NCBI GenBank assembly: GCA_036265935.1
Contig: DATAOB010000088.1
Span: 11,343 to 75,342, forward strand
Reading direction: 5' to 3'
DNA length: 64,000 bases
DNA from: JAFASC01 sp036265935
GTDB lineage: Bacteria; Pseudomonadota; Alphaproteobacteria; Rhizobiales; Beijerinckiaceae
Made by a program: the position numbers and the translations under genes. The notes under the pieces are model-generated. The model did no database searches, was not told the origin of the DNA, and worked only from the letters and a program-made list of their open reading frames with translations. Positions 43,215-50,575 of this stretch are shown here, one piece after another (within the stretch, counting starts at the first letter, position 1; each line of letters opens with the position of its first letter).

Positions 43215-44084
43215 ATGAGTGAAGTCGACGCATTGGAGCGCGATGTCGAGACGGCGAGAGCCAGACTCGTCAACCGCGTCGCGCAGCTGAAGGCGCCGCC
43301 GGTCAGCGCGGTGAAAGACGAGCTCGTCGCTGACGCCACCGAATTCAAGGACGAGGTGATCGATTCCGCCAAGCAGAAGCTGACGGACACGATCGACGGC
43401 TTCGTCTCGGACATTAAACGCCGGGCCGCCGACAATCCCGTCGCTGTGGCGGCGATTGGCGCCGGTATTGCCTGGAAACTGTGGCAGAAGCCGCCGATCA
43501 CGACGCTGCTTGTCGGCGCCGGTGTCGCGGCCTTGTTCGGCCGCTCCAGCGTGCGCGAGATCGATGTCGACCCTTACGATCCCGAGCGTCCGTCGGGCTA
43601 CGTTCCGGGCGGCGTTGCGGGATACGGTTACGCGACCACCCGCGATATGATCGAGCAGAAGGCGATCGGTGGCGCGACCGTCGCTATCGAGACAGCGCGG
43701 GAGAAAGCCGGCGAATTGCGCGACCGTGGCGGCGAGATGAAAGACAGCGCGCTCCGTTCCGCCAGCGAGCTCAAAGACAGTGCCGTGCGCTCGGCCGGCG
43801 AGCTGATGGAAAACGCGCGCCGCTCGGCCGGTGAGCTGCGCGAGAGCGCGGTTCGCGCGACCGGTGAAGCGGGCGACACACTCGCGGCGTACGCTCGCGA
43901 TGTGCGCGCGCAGATTGGCCCGGCGCGCGACTACGCCGAAGACGTGGTGCGCGACAATGGCGTCTATTTCGGCCTCGCGGCGCTCGCGGTCGGCGCCGCC
44001 GCCGGCATCGGCCTCATGCAGATGAATAGGCCGGTCGAGCAGGACGAGGACTATCTCGAAAGCGAGAACATCCGCGTCGAATAA
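43215..44084 (+). CDS. DUF3618-type membrane protein with 11-residue helical repeats
   Basis: A 289-residue protein. The first 35 residues (MSEVDALERDVETARARLVN) match DUF3618. Membrane segments lie near 75-110 and 248-264. Residues 178-221 contain four consecutive 11-residue repeats (SALRSASELKD, SAVRSAGELME, NARRSAGELRE, SAVRATGEAGD), an amphipathic pattern like that of LEA, apolipoprotein and synuclein proteins that lie on membrane surfaces. Last gene of the operon; it converges with the HpaB-like gene with no gap. Confidence 0.75.
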   Translation: MSEVDALERDVETARARLVNRVAQLKAPPVSAVKDELVADATEFKDEVIDSAKQKLTDTIDGFVSDIKRRAADNPVAVAAIGAGIAWKLWQKPPITTLLVGAGVAALFGRSSVREIDVDPYDPERPSGYVPGGVAGYGYATTRDMIEQKAIGGATVAIETAREKAGELRDRGGEMKDSALRSASELKDSAVRSAGELMENARRSAGELRESAVRATGEAGDTLAAYARDVRAQIGPARDYAEDVVRDNGVYFGLAALAVGAAAGIGLMQMNRPVEQDEDYLESENIRVE

Positions 44085-45608
44085 TCACTCCGCCGCGGCG
44101 GGCAGGTCCGGCATTTCACAGCCGGTGGCGCAACAGCGCCCCGGCTGTTTCGATACGCGCTGGCCGCGATCTAGCACATCCCGATCGAGCAGCCGCTCGA
44201 CCAAAGCGACGCGATCCATCACGGGATAATTCCGCCAAATCTCGCGCTTCATCGCCTCCGGCGAGCCGCCGCCATGCAGCGAGATCACGGAGTACCAGCC
44301 GCCCTGATGCGATGCCGTCAGATCCTCGATGAAGCGCGCGACTTCGGCGCGCTCACGCGCCGGCACACCGGCGCGCCCGCCGAGCACGGCTGCAAGCGAG
44401 GCCGCGGTTTCGGGATTGTGATCCTCCTCCGGCCCGGGCAGCGCCACGACCAATCCGCCCGACACCTGATGCGCCAGCCGATGCATGTCGTAGATCTGCG
44501 TCGATAAAAGCAGTTTTCCCACATTGGCAAACACCGTGTCCGGCATGACCGAGCCCGATGCGTCTTTCATGCAATAGACCGAGGCGGCGACGCCGCAGGC
44601 GAAAAAGCCTTCGACCATCTTGATGAGATCGACCATGGAATCGCGGATGTGTTCGTGGCGCTCGGGATCGAGCCCGTTCGCCTCGATCATCAGCGCGCCG
44701 GCACCGATGAGCAGATCGCCGAAGCCGGCGCGCGCGCCGATGCAGGAATGGCGATGATGCGTCGCATATGACGTCGTGAGGGTGCCGCCCTCTTCCGTCT
44801 CGCCGTCGAGGAAGACTTGGCTCGACGGCACGAATACGTCGTCGAACATGACGACGCCGACCGACTGGCCGTATTTGGCGGAAAATTTCGCCGCCGCCTC
44901 GCCCGGCCGCCCGGCGGGCTTGGCGACGATGGTCACACCAGGCGCATCGACCGGCACGGCGCAGCACACCGCAAAATCCGCGTCGTCTTTGCTCATCGTG
45001 CGGCAAGGCATGACCAAAAATTCGTGCATGTAAGGCGCGCCGGTGACGATCGCCTTGGTGCCGCGGATGATTATGCCGTCGGCGCGCCGCTTCTCCACGT
45101 GCACGTAGACGTCGGGGTTTGCCTGCTCGCCCGGGTGTTTCGAGCGGTCGCCTTTCGCGTCGGTCATGGCGATGCCGAGTGCCAAGTCCTCGTCCTGCAC
45201 GCGGTGCAGATAGGCGAGGAAGCGCTGGTGATAATCCGTGCCGAGCGCGTCATCGCAGCGTTTCGTCGCCTGAAAAATGCCGTTCAGCGCGTCATGCGCG
45301 AGATAACGCTGCGCGCAGCCGCATTCCTGGCAGACGAGCCGCACCGCCTCGAGCTTGTAGAGAAGATCGGTCGAGCTCTCGTCGATATGCAGCATGCGGT
45401 TGACGATCTTGCCGGACGTGCCCTGCCGCGCCAGCATCAGCGCCTGGTGCTTAGGCTCGTGCGCGAAATCGTAGGTGACGCCGACGCCGGCAATGCCGGG
45501 CGCCAGCAACGGCTCGTCGGCGACGCTGTCGACGCGCCGGCCATTGACGAAGACGCGCGGCGAGTAGCGGCGCAGCGACTCGCGGTAATCGGCGGCATTC
45601 ATGAGCAT
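44085..45608 (-). CDS. 4-hydroxyphenylacetate 3-hydroxylase (HpaB)-family flavoprotein
   Basis: A 507-residue FAD-binding protein of the HpaB/4-hydroxybutyryl-CoA dehydratase superfamily. It has VTYDFAHEPKHQALMLARQ, AMTDAKGDRSKHP and KAIVTGAPYMHEFLVMPCRT. As I recall, the dehydratase AbfD holds a 4Fe-4S cluster with Cys99, Cys103, His292 and Cys299; here the aligned residues appear to be Cys98, Tyr102, His285 and Ala292, so two ligands are missing and dehydratase chemistry is unlikely. A monooxygenase role needs a flavin reductase (HpaC), not seen nearby. The C-terminus has an odd Cys-Cys-x3-Cys (GRCCATGCEMPD). Confidence 0.75.
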   Translation of the reverse strand: MLMNAADYRESLRRYSPRVFVNGRRVDSVADEPLLAPGIAGVGVTYDFAHEPKHQALMLARQGTSGKIVNRMLHIDESSTDLLYKLEAVRLVCQECGCAQRYLAHDALNGIFQATKRCDDALGTDYHQRFLAYLHRVQDEDLALGIAMTDAKGDRSKHPGEQANPDVYVHVEKRRADGIIIRGTKAIVTGAPYMHEFLVMPCRTMSKDDADFAVCCAVPVDAPGVTIVAKPAGRPGEAAAKFSAKYGQSVGVVMFDDVFVPSSQVFLDGETEEGGTLTTSYATHHRHSCIGARAGFGDLLIGAGALMIEANGLDPERHEHIRDSMVDLIKMVEGFFACGVAASVYCMKDASGSVMPDTVFANVGKLLLSTQIYDMHRLAHQVSGGLVVALPGPEEDHNPETAASLAAVLGGRAGVPARERAEVARFIEDLTASHQGGWYSVISLHGGGSPEAMKREIWRNYPVMDRVALVERLLDRDVLDRGQRVSKQPGRCCATGCEMPDLPAAAE

Positions 45609-45670
45609 GGGCGGGGTCCTCTGGCGACGATTCTTCCGAAGAGGGATGAAAGGTCAAGCCGCGCCGGAGC

Positions 45671-45727
45671 GCGCATCTCCTGATGCGCAAGGCCTAGCGG
45701 CGAGTGGATGCGCACCAGGAGGTGCGC
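45671..45727. repeat. Double hairpin repeat, family D
   Basis: GCGCATC-TCCT-GATGCGC (45671-45688) and GCGCACC-AGGA-GGTGCGC (45710-45727), two perfect hairpins 21 bases apart with related stems. The second, with its flank GGTCC, reappears inverted at 60191-60213. It separates the HpaB-like gene from the toxin remnant. Confidence 0.75.
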
Positions 45728-45743
45728 GGTCCAGCGCTGCTTG

Positions 45744-46173
45744 TCATGTGCGGGAGACGCGACTGACCAGCCGAGCCCTGAGGCGTCCTTTGACCTGCTC
45801 AAGAACGCGCGCAAACAGCTGGCGCGAAAGCATGCCGTAGATGACGGTGCTCGGGTCTTTATTCGGAATCGGCCTCAAATCGGCGCCCGGCCAAAGAAAG
45901 CGTTGAATTCCGTTAAGACGATCCAGGAACGCTCCAGGTCTAATCCGAGGCGTCGACGCTCGATCTCAGGAATCTCAACCGCGTCCGCAGGATCGTCTGG
46001 TGGCGAATGTGTGATCGGCAGAACGACGCATTCGCCTTCACCAGGAGCTTTCGCAAGAAGAAGAGCGACAGTCGGTCCTTCCCGCCCTCGTCGCGGCCCC
46101 GATCGGCGCCACGTTTCCAGAGATAGCTGTAACGAATGACCGTTCCCGCGATTGGCGGAGCGTCCGGAACCAT
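45744..46173 (-). pseudogene. PemK-like toxin, broken by two frameshifts
   Basis: Starting at ATG 46173, nine bases after the antitoxin stop, the frame gives MVPDAPPIAGTVIRYSYLWK ... GRDEGGKD. Near 46072-46082 the coding continues in another frame: PTVALLLAKAPGEGECVVLP and ITHSPP, then RRLGLDLERSWIVLTEFNAF. Near 45880-45893 it shifts again to DLRPIPNKDPSTVIYGML and ends at TGA 45744. Joined, these make a plausible PemK-type ribonuclease of about 143 residues with the PITH motif region. As it stands no frame yields more than 77 residues. Either a decayed toxin or sequencing errors. Confidence 0.7.
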
Positions 46174-46182
46174 TTGGGACTG

Positions 46183-46437
46183 TTAGGACTTCGCGTCCTC
46201 AAGCTCGTCGGGTACCTTCGCGTCGAGAATCGCCGTTACGAGATGCGCCGGAAGATCGTCGATGCTGTACGCTTGTCGACCCCTCAGACGGACAAACTCT
46301 TCATACGACAGAAGCACTGTTTCCGGTCGACCATTTCTTACAATGAGAATGGGCTCGTTAGCCGCCTTGTGTTGATAATACTCGAAGCGTTTCTCGAGCT
46401 CGGCAGCGGAAACTGACGTGGTCTTGTCGCTGCTCAT
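46183..46437 (-). CDS. Phd/YefM-family antitoxin
   Basis: An 84-residue antitoxin: TTSVSAAELEKRFEYYQHKA and EPILIVRNGRPETVLLSYEE are the standard DNA-binding core of Phd/YefM proteins, and the tail (LVTAILDAKVPDELEDAKS) would wrap the toxin. ATG 46437 has GAGGAT before it. The frame is intact although its toxin partner (45744-46173) is broken. It begins 4 bases after the leuC stop, so it may be read from the leuC transcript. Confidence 0.85.
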   Translation of the reverse strand: MSSDKTTSVSAAELEKRFEYYQHKAANEPILIVRNGRPETVLLSYEEFVRLRGRQAYSIDDLPAHLVTAILDAKVPDELEDAKS

Positions 46438-46441
46438 ATCC

Positions 46442-47845
46442 TCACCCCCACTGCCGCACATCGACGAACCGCCCGGCGATCGCCGCCGCCGCCGCCATGA
46501 TCGGCGAAACCAAATGCGTCCGGCCGCGAAAACCCTGGCGGCCTTCAAAATTGCGGTTGGAGGTCGAGGCGCAGCGCTCGCCCGGCGCGAGCTTGTCGGG
46601 ATTCATCGCCAGGCACATCGAGCAACCGGGCTCGCGCCATTCGAAGCCGGCGGCTTTGAAGATTTTGTCGAGGCCTTCGGCCTCCGCCTGCATCTTCACC
46701 AGGCCCGAGCCCGGCACCACCATCGCGTTGACGCGGTCGTGCACATGCTTGCCCTCGACGATTTTTGCCGCGGCGCGCAGGTCCTCGATGCGGCCGTTGG
46801 TGCATGAGCCGAGAAACACGCGATCGATCTCGATCTCGGTAATTTTTTCGCCGCCCTTCAACCCCATGTAATCGAGCGCGCGCTTGATCTTGGCGCGCAT
46901 CTGCTCGTTCTCGGCGTCCTCGACGCGCGGCACCGAGCCGCCGATGGTCGAGACGTCTTCCGGGCTCGTGCCCCAGGTGACGATCGGCGGCAGGCTTGCC
47001 GCGTCGAGCACGACCTCGCGGTCGAAATGCGCGCCGTCGTCCGAGCGCAGAGTCTCCCAATAGCGCATGGCGTCGTCCCAGCGCTGTCCCTTCGGCACTT
47101 TTGGTTTGTCTTTCAGGTACGCGTAAGTCTTCTCGTCCGGCGCGATCATGCCGGCGCGCGCGCCGCCCTCGACCGACATGTTGCAGACGGTCATGCGGCC
47201 TTCCATCGACAAGGCGCGGATCGCCTCGCCGGCATATTCGATGACATGGCCGGTGCCGCCGGCGGTGCCGATCTCGCCGATGATCGCGAGAATAATGTCC
47301 TTGGCGCCGACGCCGGGGCCGGTTTGGCCGTCGACGCGGACGCGCATGTTCTTGGCTTTGTTCTGGATCAGCGTTTGTGTGGCGAGCACGTGCTCGACCT
47401 CCGACGTGCCGATGCCGTGCGCGAGCGCGCCGAAGGCGCCATGCGTCGAGGTGTGGCTGTCGCCGCAGACGATCGTCGTGCCGGGCAGCGTGAAACCCTG
47501 CTCGGGGCCGATGATGTGAACGATGCCCTGGCGGGCATCGAGCTCGTCATAATATTCAACGCCGAAATCTGCGGCGTTCCTGGCGAGCGTCTCGACCTGG
47601 ATGCGGCTTTCCTCGTCGTCGATGCCTTGGCTGCGGTCGGTCGTTGGCACGTTGTGGTCGACGACTGCGAGCGTCTTTTCCGGCGCGCGCACCTTGCGGC
47701 CGGAGAGGCGCAGGCCCTCGAAGGCCTGCGGGCTCGTCACCTCATGGACGAGGTGGCGGTCGATATAGATGAGGGAGGTGCCGTCGGGCTGCGTGTCGAC
47801 GACGTGGTCGTCCCAGATTTTGTCGTAGAGCGTGCGCGGTTTCAT
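46442..47845 (-). CDS. leuC: 3-isopropylmalate dehydratase large subunit
   Basis: Leucine biosynthesis: isomerises 2- to 3-isopropylmalate with LeuD. The 467-residue protein has TTIVCGDSHTSTHGAFGALA, FLGSCTNGRIEDLRAAA and EWREPGCSMCLAMNPDKLAP, the last two holding the three 4Fe-4S cysteines. The C-terminal GRTHLVSPIMAAAAAIAGRF is normal. leuD is not in the window; separate leuC and leuD loci are common in alphaproteobacteria. Confidence 0.97.
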   Translation of the reverse strand: MKPRTLYDKIWDDHVVDTQPDGTSLIYIDRHLVHEVTSPQAFEGLRLSGRKVRAPEKTLAVVDHNVPTTDRSQGIDDEESRIQVETLARNAADFGVEYYDELDARQGIVHIIGPEQGFTLPGTTIVCGDSHTSTHGAFGALAHGIGTSEVEHVLATQTLIQNKAKNMRVRVDGQTGPGVGAKDIILAIIGEIGTAGGTGHVIEYAGEAIRALSMEGRMTVCNMSVEGGARAGMIAPDEKTYAYLKDKPKVPKGQRWDDAMRYWETLRSDDGAHFDREVVLDAASLPPIVTWGTSPEDVSTIGGSVPRVEDAENEQMRAKIKRALDYMGLKGGEKITEIEIDRVFLGSCTNGRIEDLRAAAKIVEGKHVHDRVNAMVVPGSGLVKMQAEAEGLDKIFKAAGFEWREPGCSMCLAMNPDKLAPGERCASTSNRNFEGRQGFRGRTHLVSPIMAAAAAIAGRFVDVRQWG

Positions 47846-47945
47846 TTTTGTTGCTGCTTCATGGAAATTGGCGTGCCGGTTCTTTAATGCGTAGGGCGGT
47901 GGAGTGAAAGTACTGTTCGCTAGCCAAGCTCAAGGACGCGACGCG

Positions 47946-48245
47946 ATGAGCGACGGGCTCGATCCGTTGATCTGCGATTTTCTCGAATGGTTGGCGCCGA
48001 GCCCGCGCCCTTACGCCGAGGTGATGGAGGCGTGGCGCACCTCGTGTCCGCGGCTCACCGTCTGGGAGGACGCGATCGACCGCGGCTTTGTCGCGCGCGT
48101 CGCGGCGAACGCCGGCCGCAAGATTGCGATCACGCCGGCCGGGCGGGATTTTCTGGCCGAAAACAGAAGAATGGCGCCGGGCGGGGAGCACGCGGCGCCA
48201 AGTCGGGAGGAACGGGAAGAGATACGAAAAGAAGGGCGGCGCTGA
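47946..48245 (+). CDS. Small winged-helix-like protein
   Basis: A 99-residue protein: MSDGLDPLICDFLEWLAPSP, YAEVMEAWRTSCPRLTVWED and GRKIAITPAGRDFLAENRR suggest a winged helix with a typical TPAGRxFL wing end, as seen in many small alphaproteobacterial proteins of unknown role. The tail is charged. ATG 47946 was chosen over 47904, which adds 14 uncertain residues. Divergent from leuC. Confidence 0.65.
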   Translation: MSDGLDPLICDFLEWLAPSPRPYAEVMEAWRTSCPRLTVWEDAIDRGFVARVAANAGRKIAITPAGRDFLAENRRMAPGGEHAAPSREEREEIRKEGRR

Positions 48246-48256
48246 AGCGCGCCGCG

Positions 48257-49144
48257 TTACTTGCTTTCGTCGGTGAAGTCGGGCGCGCTCGAGGTGGCGG
48301 GCGCCGGGATTGAAGCGGTCGGCGCGGGGTCGACCTTTTTCACGGCGGGACCGATGTCGGGCGTTGCCTGCGGGACGGGCGCCTTGGCCTCGACCGCGGC
48401 CGGGGCAGGGGCGGCCGGCCCGCTGGCCGGGGCGGCGTCCGGAGCAAGCGGCGTCGGGACGAGGGTTTCGGGCGCTCGCGCTTCCGCCGCCGGAGCCGGC
48501 GATGCGGGTTCCTGATGAGCGGTCGGCGCCGGCGCGGTCACCTTCTCGGCCTCGGAGGGGGGGGGGATCGGTGCGGCGGCGGGCTTTGCCGGATTATGCG
48601 CCGCGGTCTGCTTCGGTTTCGGCGCCGCTTTGGGTTTGGCAAGCGGGTGTGGCGGCTCGAGGCCGGGCTGGGCGCCGCCGAGCATCTGGCCGGCCGGCGG
48701 ACGCGCGATCGTTCCGGCGCCGGAACCCACCTGGTTCGGCACGAGCGCGGCATGCGCCTGCGGCGCCGCCTCGGGATTGCCAACGAAGCCGGGCGGCCGC
48801 GGCGGACCCGCCACCCGGCTGCGCAGGATTTCACCGTCATAGGCATCGATGACGAAGTGGACGTGCTGGCCGCGCGGATCGACGCCGTCGGCAATGATCA
48901 CGTCGCCATCGCGTCGCGGCGTGCCGTTCAGCGCATAGCCTTCGGAGGCGACAATGCCCGCGACCCGCCGCGGCGGGATCGGCGAGGCATACGGGCCGGG
49001 CGCGGCGCGCCAGCCGCCGAACCAGCCACCCCACATCTGCGCCTGCGCCGAACCGGCTCCGCCAATGAGCGCCAGGCCGCTCGCCAGGCCGATGACGGCC
49101 GAGTACCGCGCCATGCGACCGAACATTGGATGCTGTGCCGCCAT
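48257..49144 (-). CDS. Secreted protein with PepSY-like segment and Pro/Ala-rich tail
   Basis: A 295-residue exported protein. The signal peptide is about residues 7-36 (MARYSAVIGLASGLALIGGA ... AQA), then a Trp/Gly-rich bit (MWGGWFGGWRAAPG). VDPRGQHVHFVIDAYDGEIL near 90-110 resembles PepSY-type DG modules. From about 135 on it is a low-complexity Pro/Ala/Lys tail, probably spanning periplasm or peptidoglycan. GAGGGAG precedes ATG 49144. Function unknown. Confidence 0.65.
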   Translation of the reverse strand: MAAQHPMFGRMARYSAVIGLASGLALIGGAGSAQAQMWGGWFGGWRAAPGPYASPIPPRRVAGIVASEGYALNGTPRRDGDVIIADGVDPRGQHVHFVIDAYDGEILRSRVAGPPRPPGFVGNPEAAPQAHAALVPNQVGSGAGTIARPPAGQMLGGAQPGLEPPHPLAKPKAAPKPKQTAAHNPAKPAAAPIPPPSEAEKVTAPAPTAHQEPASPAPAAEARAPETLVPTPLAPDAAPASGPAAPAPAAVEAKAPVPQATPDIGPAVKKVDPAPTASIPAPATSSAPDFTDESK

Positions 49145-49230
49145 TCCAAAACTCCCTCTTCCGGGCTCTACCTCGCCCGCTGCATGGGAGGAGGAGGAGG
49201 AGTAATAAGGGCACGCGTGCGGCCAAACGG

Positions 49231-50301
49231 TCACGCCGCGATGGCACTGTTGGCCACGATTGCGACGAAGCGGTCGATGTCGGCCCGCTTCGTCGCAAAG
49301 GACGAGATGAGACGCACGAAGACCTCGTCATCGCGTGGCGCTTGCTCCGGCGAGAGCGAGCGGGCGCCCCAATCGTAGTAACGCGCGCCGGCCGCTTTCA
49401 GCGCTGCGTCGGCGCGTTTCGGCAGGATCACAAAAAGCTCATTGACCTGCCGCGGCCAGGGGAAACGCACGCCGGGGATGCGACGCACCCCCGCTTCAAG
49501 CCGCGCGGCACAGGCATTGGCGTGGCGGGCGAGATCGAGCCAGTGGCCGTCCTTGAGGTACGCGCACATCTGCACGCCGAGAAAGCGGCCCTTTGACAGC
49601 GTGTGACCGCCGCGCTTGCGCTGATAGACGAAATCCGCCGCCCCGCCGCGATCGAAGAAGATCACCGCCTCGCAGGCGAGCGCGCCGTTTTTCGTCGCGC
49701 CAAAAGAGAGAGCGTCGATCCCCGCCTTCCAGGTCATCTCGGCGGGGCTGCAGCCGAGCGCCACAATTGAATTGACGAAGCGCGCGCCGTCCATGTGTAC
49801 CGACACGCCTGCCGCGTGCGCGATTGCCGCGAGCTCGGCGATCTCGTTGCAGGTGTAGATCGTGCCGCATTCCGTTGCCTGCGACAGACTAAGCGCGGCG
49901 GGCTGCACTTGCTTGACGAGCCCACGCGGAAACCGCCCCAGCGCATCCCTCAGTGCCGCCGGCGTGATCTTGCCGCTCGTGCCCGGAATGCTGACCAACT
50001 TGGCGCCGCCGGAAAACATTTCCGGCGCGCCGCATTCGTCATCGATAATGTGCGCGTGCTCGTGACAGAACACCGCGCCCCAGGGTGGCGTGATTTTGCC
50101 GAGCGCCAACGCATTGGCGCCGGTGCCGGTCGCGACGAGGAAGCTCGCGACTTCGCGTTCGAAGACTGCGGAGAGCGCGCGCTCGGCTTCAGCCGTGTGC
50201 CTGTCGGCGCCGTAGGCGGGACAGAACTCGTCGTTCGTTGCGAGCAGCGCTTCGAGAATCGGCCGGCTCGCGCCGGCCGCATTGTCGCTGGCAAAGTCCA
50301 T
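49231..50301 (-). CDS. ltaE: Low-specificity L-threonine aldolase
   Basis: A PLP enzyme splitting L-threonine (and allo-threonine) into glycine and acetaldehyde. The 356-residue protein starts MDFASDNAAGASRPILEALL, with EHAHIIDDECGAPEMFSGGA, VSVHMDGARFVNSIVALGCS and the lysine motif DALSFGATKNGALACEAVIF, where Lys binds PLP. Length and motifs are normal. Its start region is divergent from gltB 274 bases away. Confidence 0.93.
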   Translation of the reverse strand: MDFASDNAAGASRPILEALLATNDEFCPAYGADRHTAEAERALSAVFEREVASFLVATGTGANALALGKITPPWGAVFCHEHAHIIDDECGAPEMFSGGAKLVSIPGTSGKITPAALRDALGRFPRGLVKQVQPAALSLSQATECGTIYTCNEIAELAAIAHAAGVSVHMDGARFVNSIVALGCSPAEMTWKAGIDALSFGATKNGALACEAVIFFDRGGAADFVYQRKRGGHTLSKGRFLGVQMCAYLKDGHWLDLARHANACAARLEAGVRRIPGVRFPWPRQVNELFVILPKRADAALKAAGARYYDWGARSLSPEQAPRDDEVFVRLISSFATKRADIDRFVAIVANSAIAA

Positions 50302-50575
50302 TTCTCGGGTCCGATAGGGGTCGGTCGTTATCCGCTGTACGCCACCGGCAGCTCATCCACCAAGCTCACTGTGTCGGGTGCAAAATTCCCGTGTTCCGGC
50401 GCCAAACTTGCTTGTCTTCCGCTCGCCAAACTGGCAGGTTCGCGCGGAAGATAGGACAGATTTGCTGACCCATCGGCCGAAGCGCCGAAAATGGGCCGGT
50501 GCTTGCGGTTTTGACCGCTCGGTCCATCATCTTCTTGGATAGTGACGTCGCGACCCGCATGCCCGGGAGAGGCAG

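Noticed and set aside
45708..46139. 143-codon plus-strand open frame
   Set aside because: It is antisense to the broken toxin gene and its composition is typical of a shadow frame.
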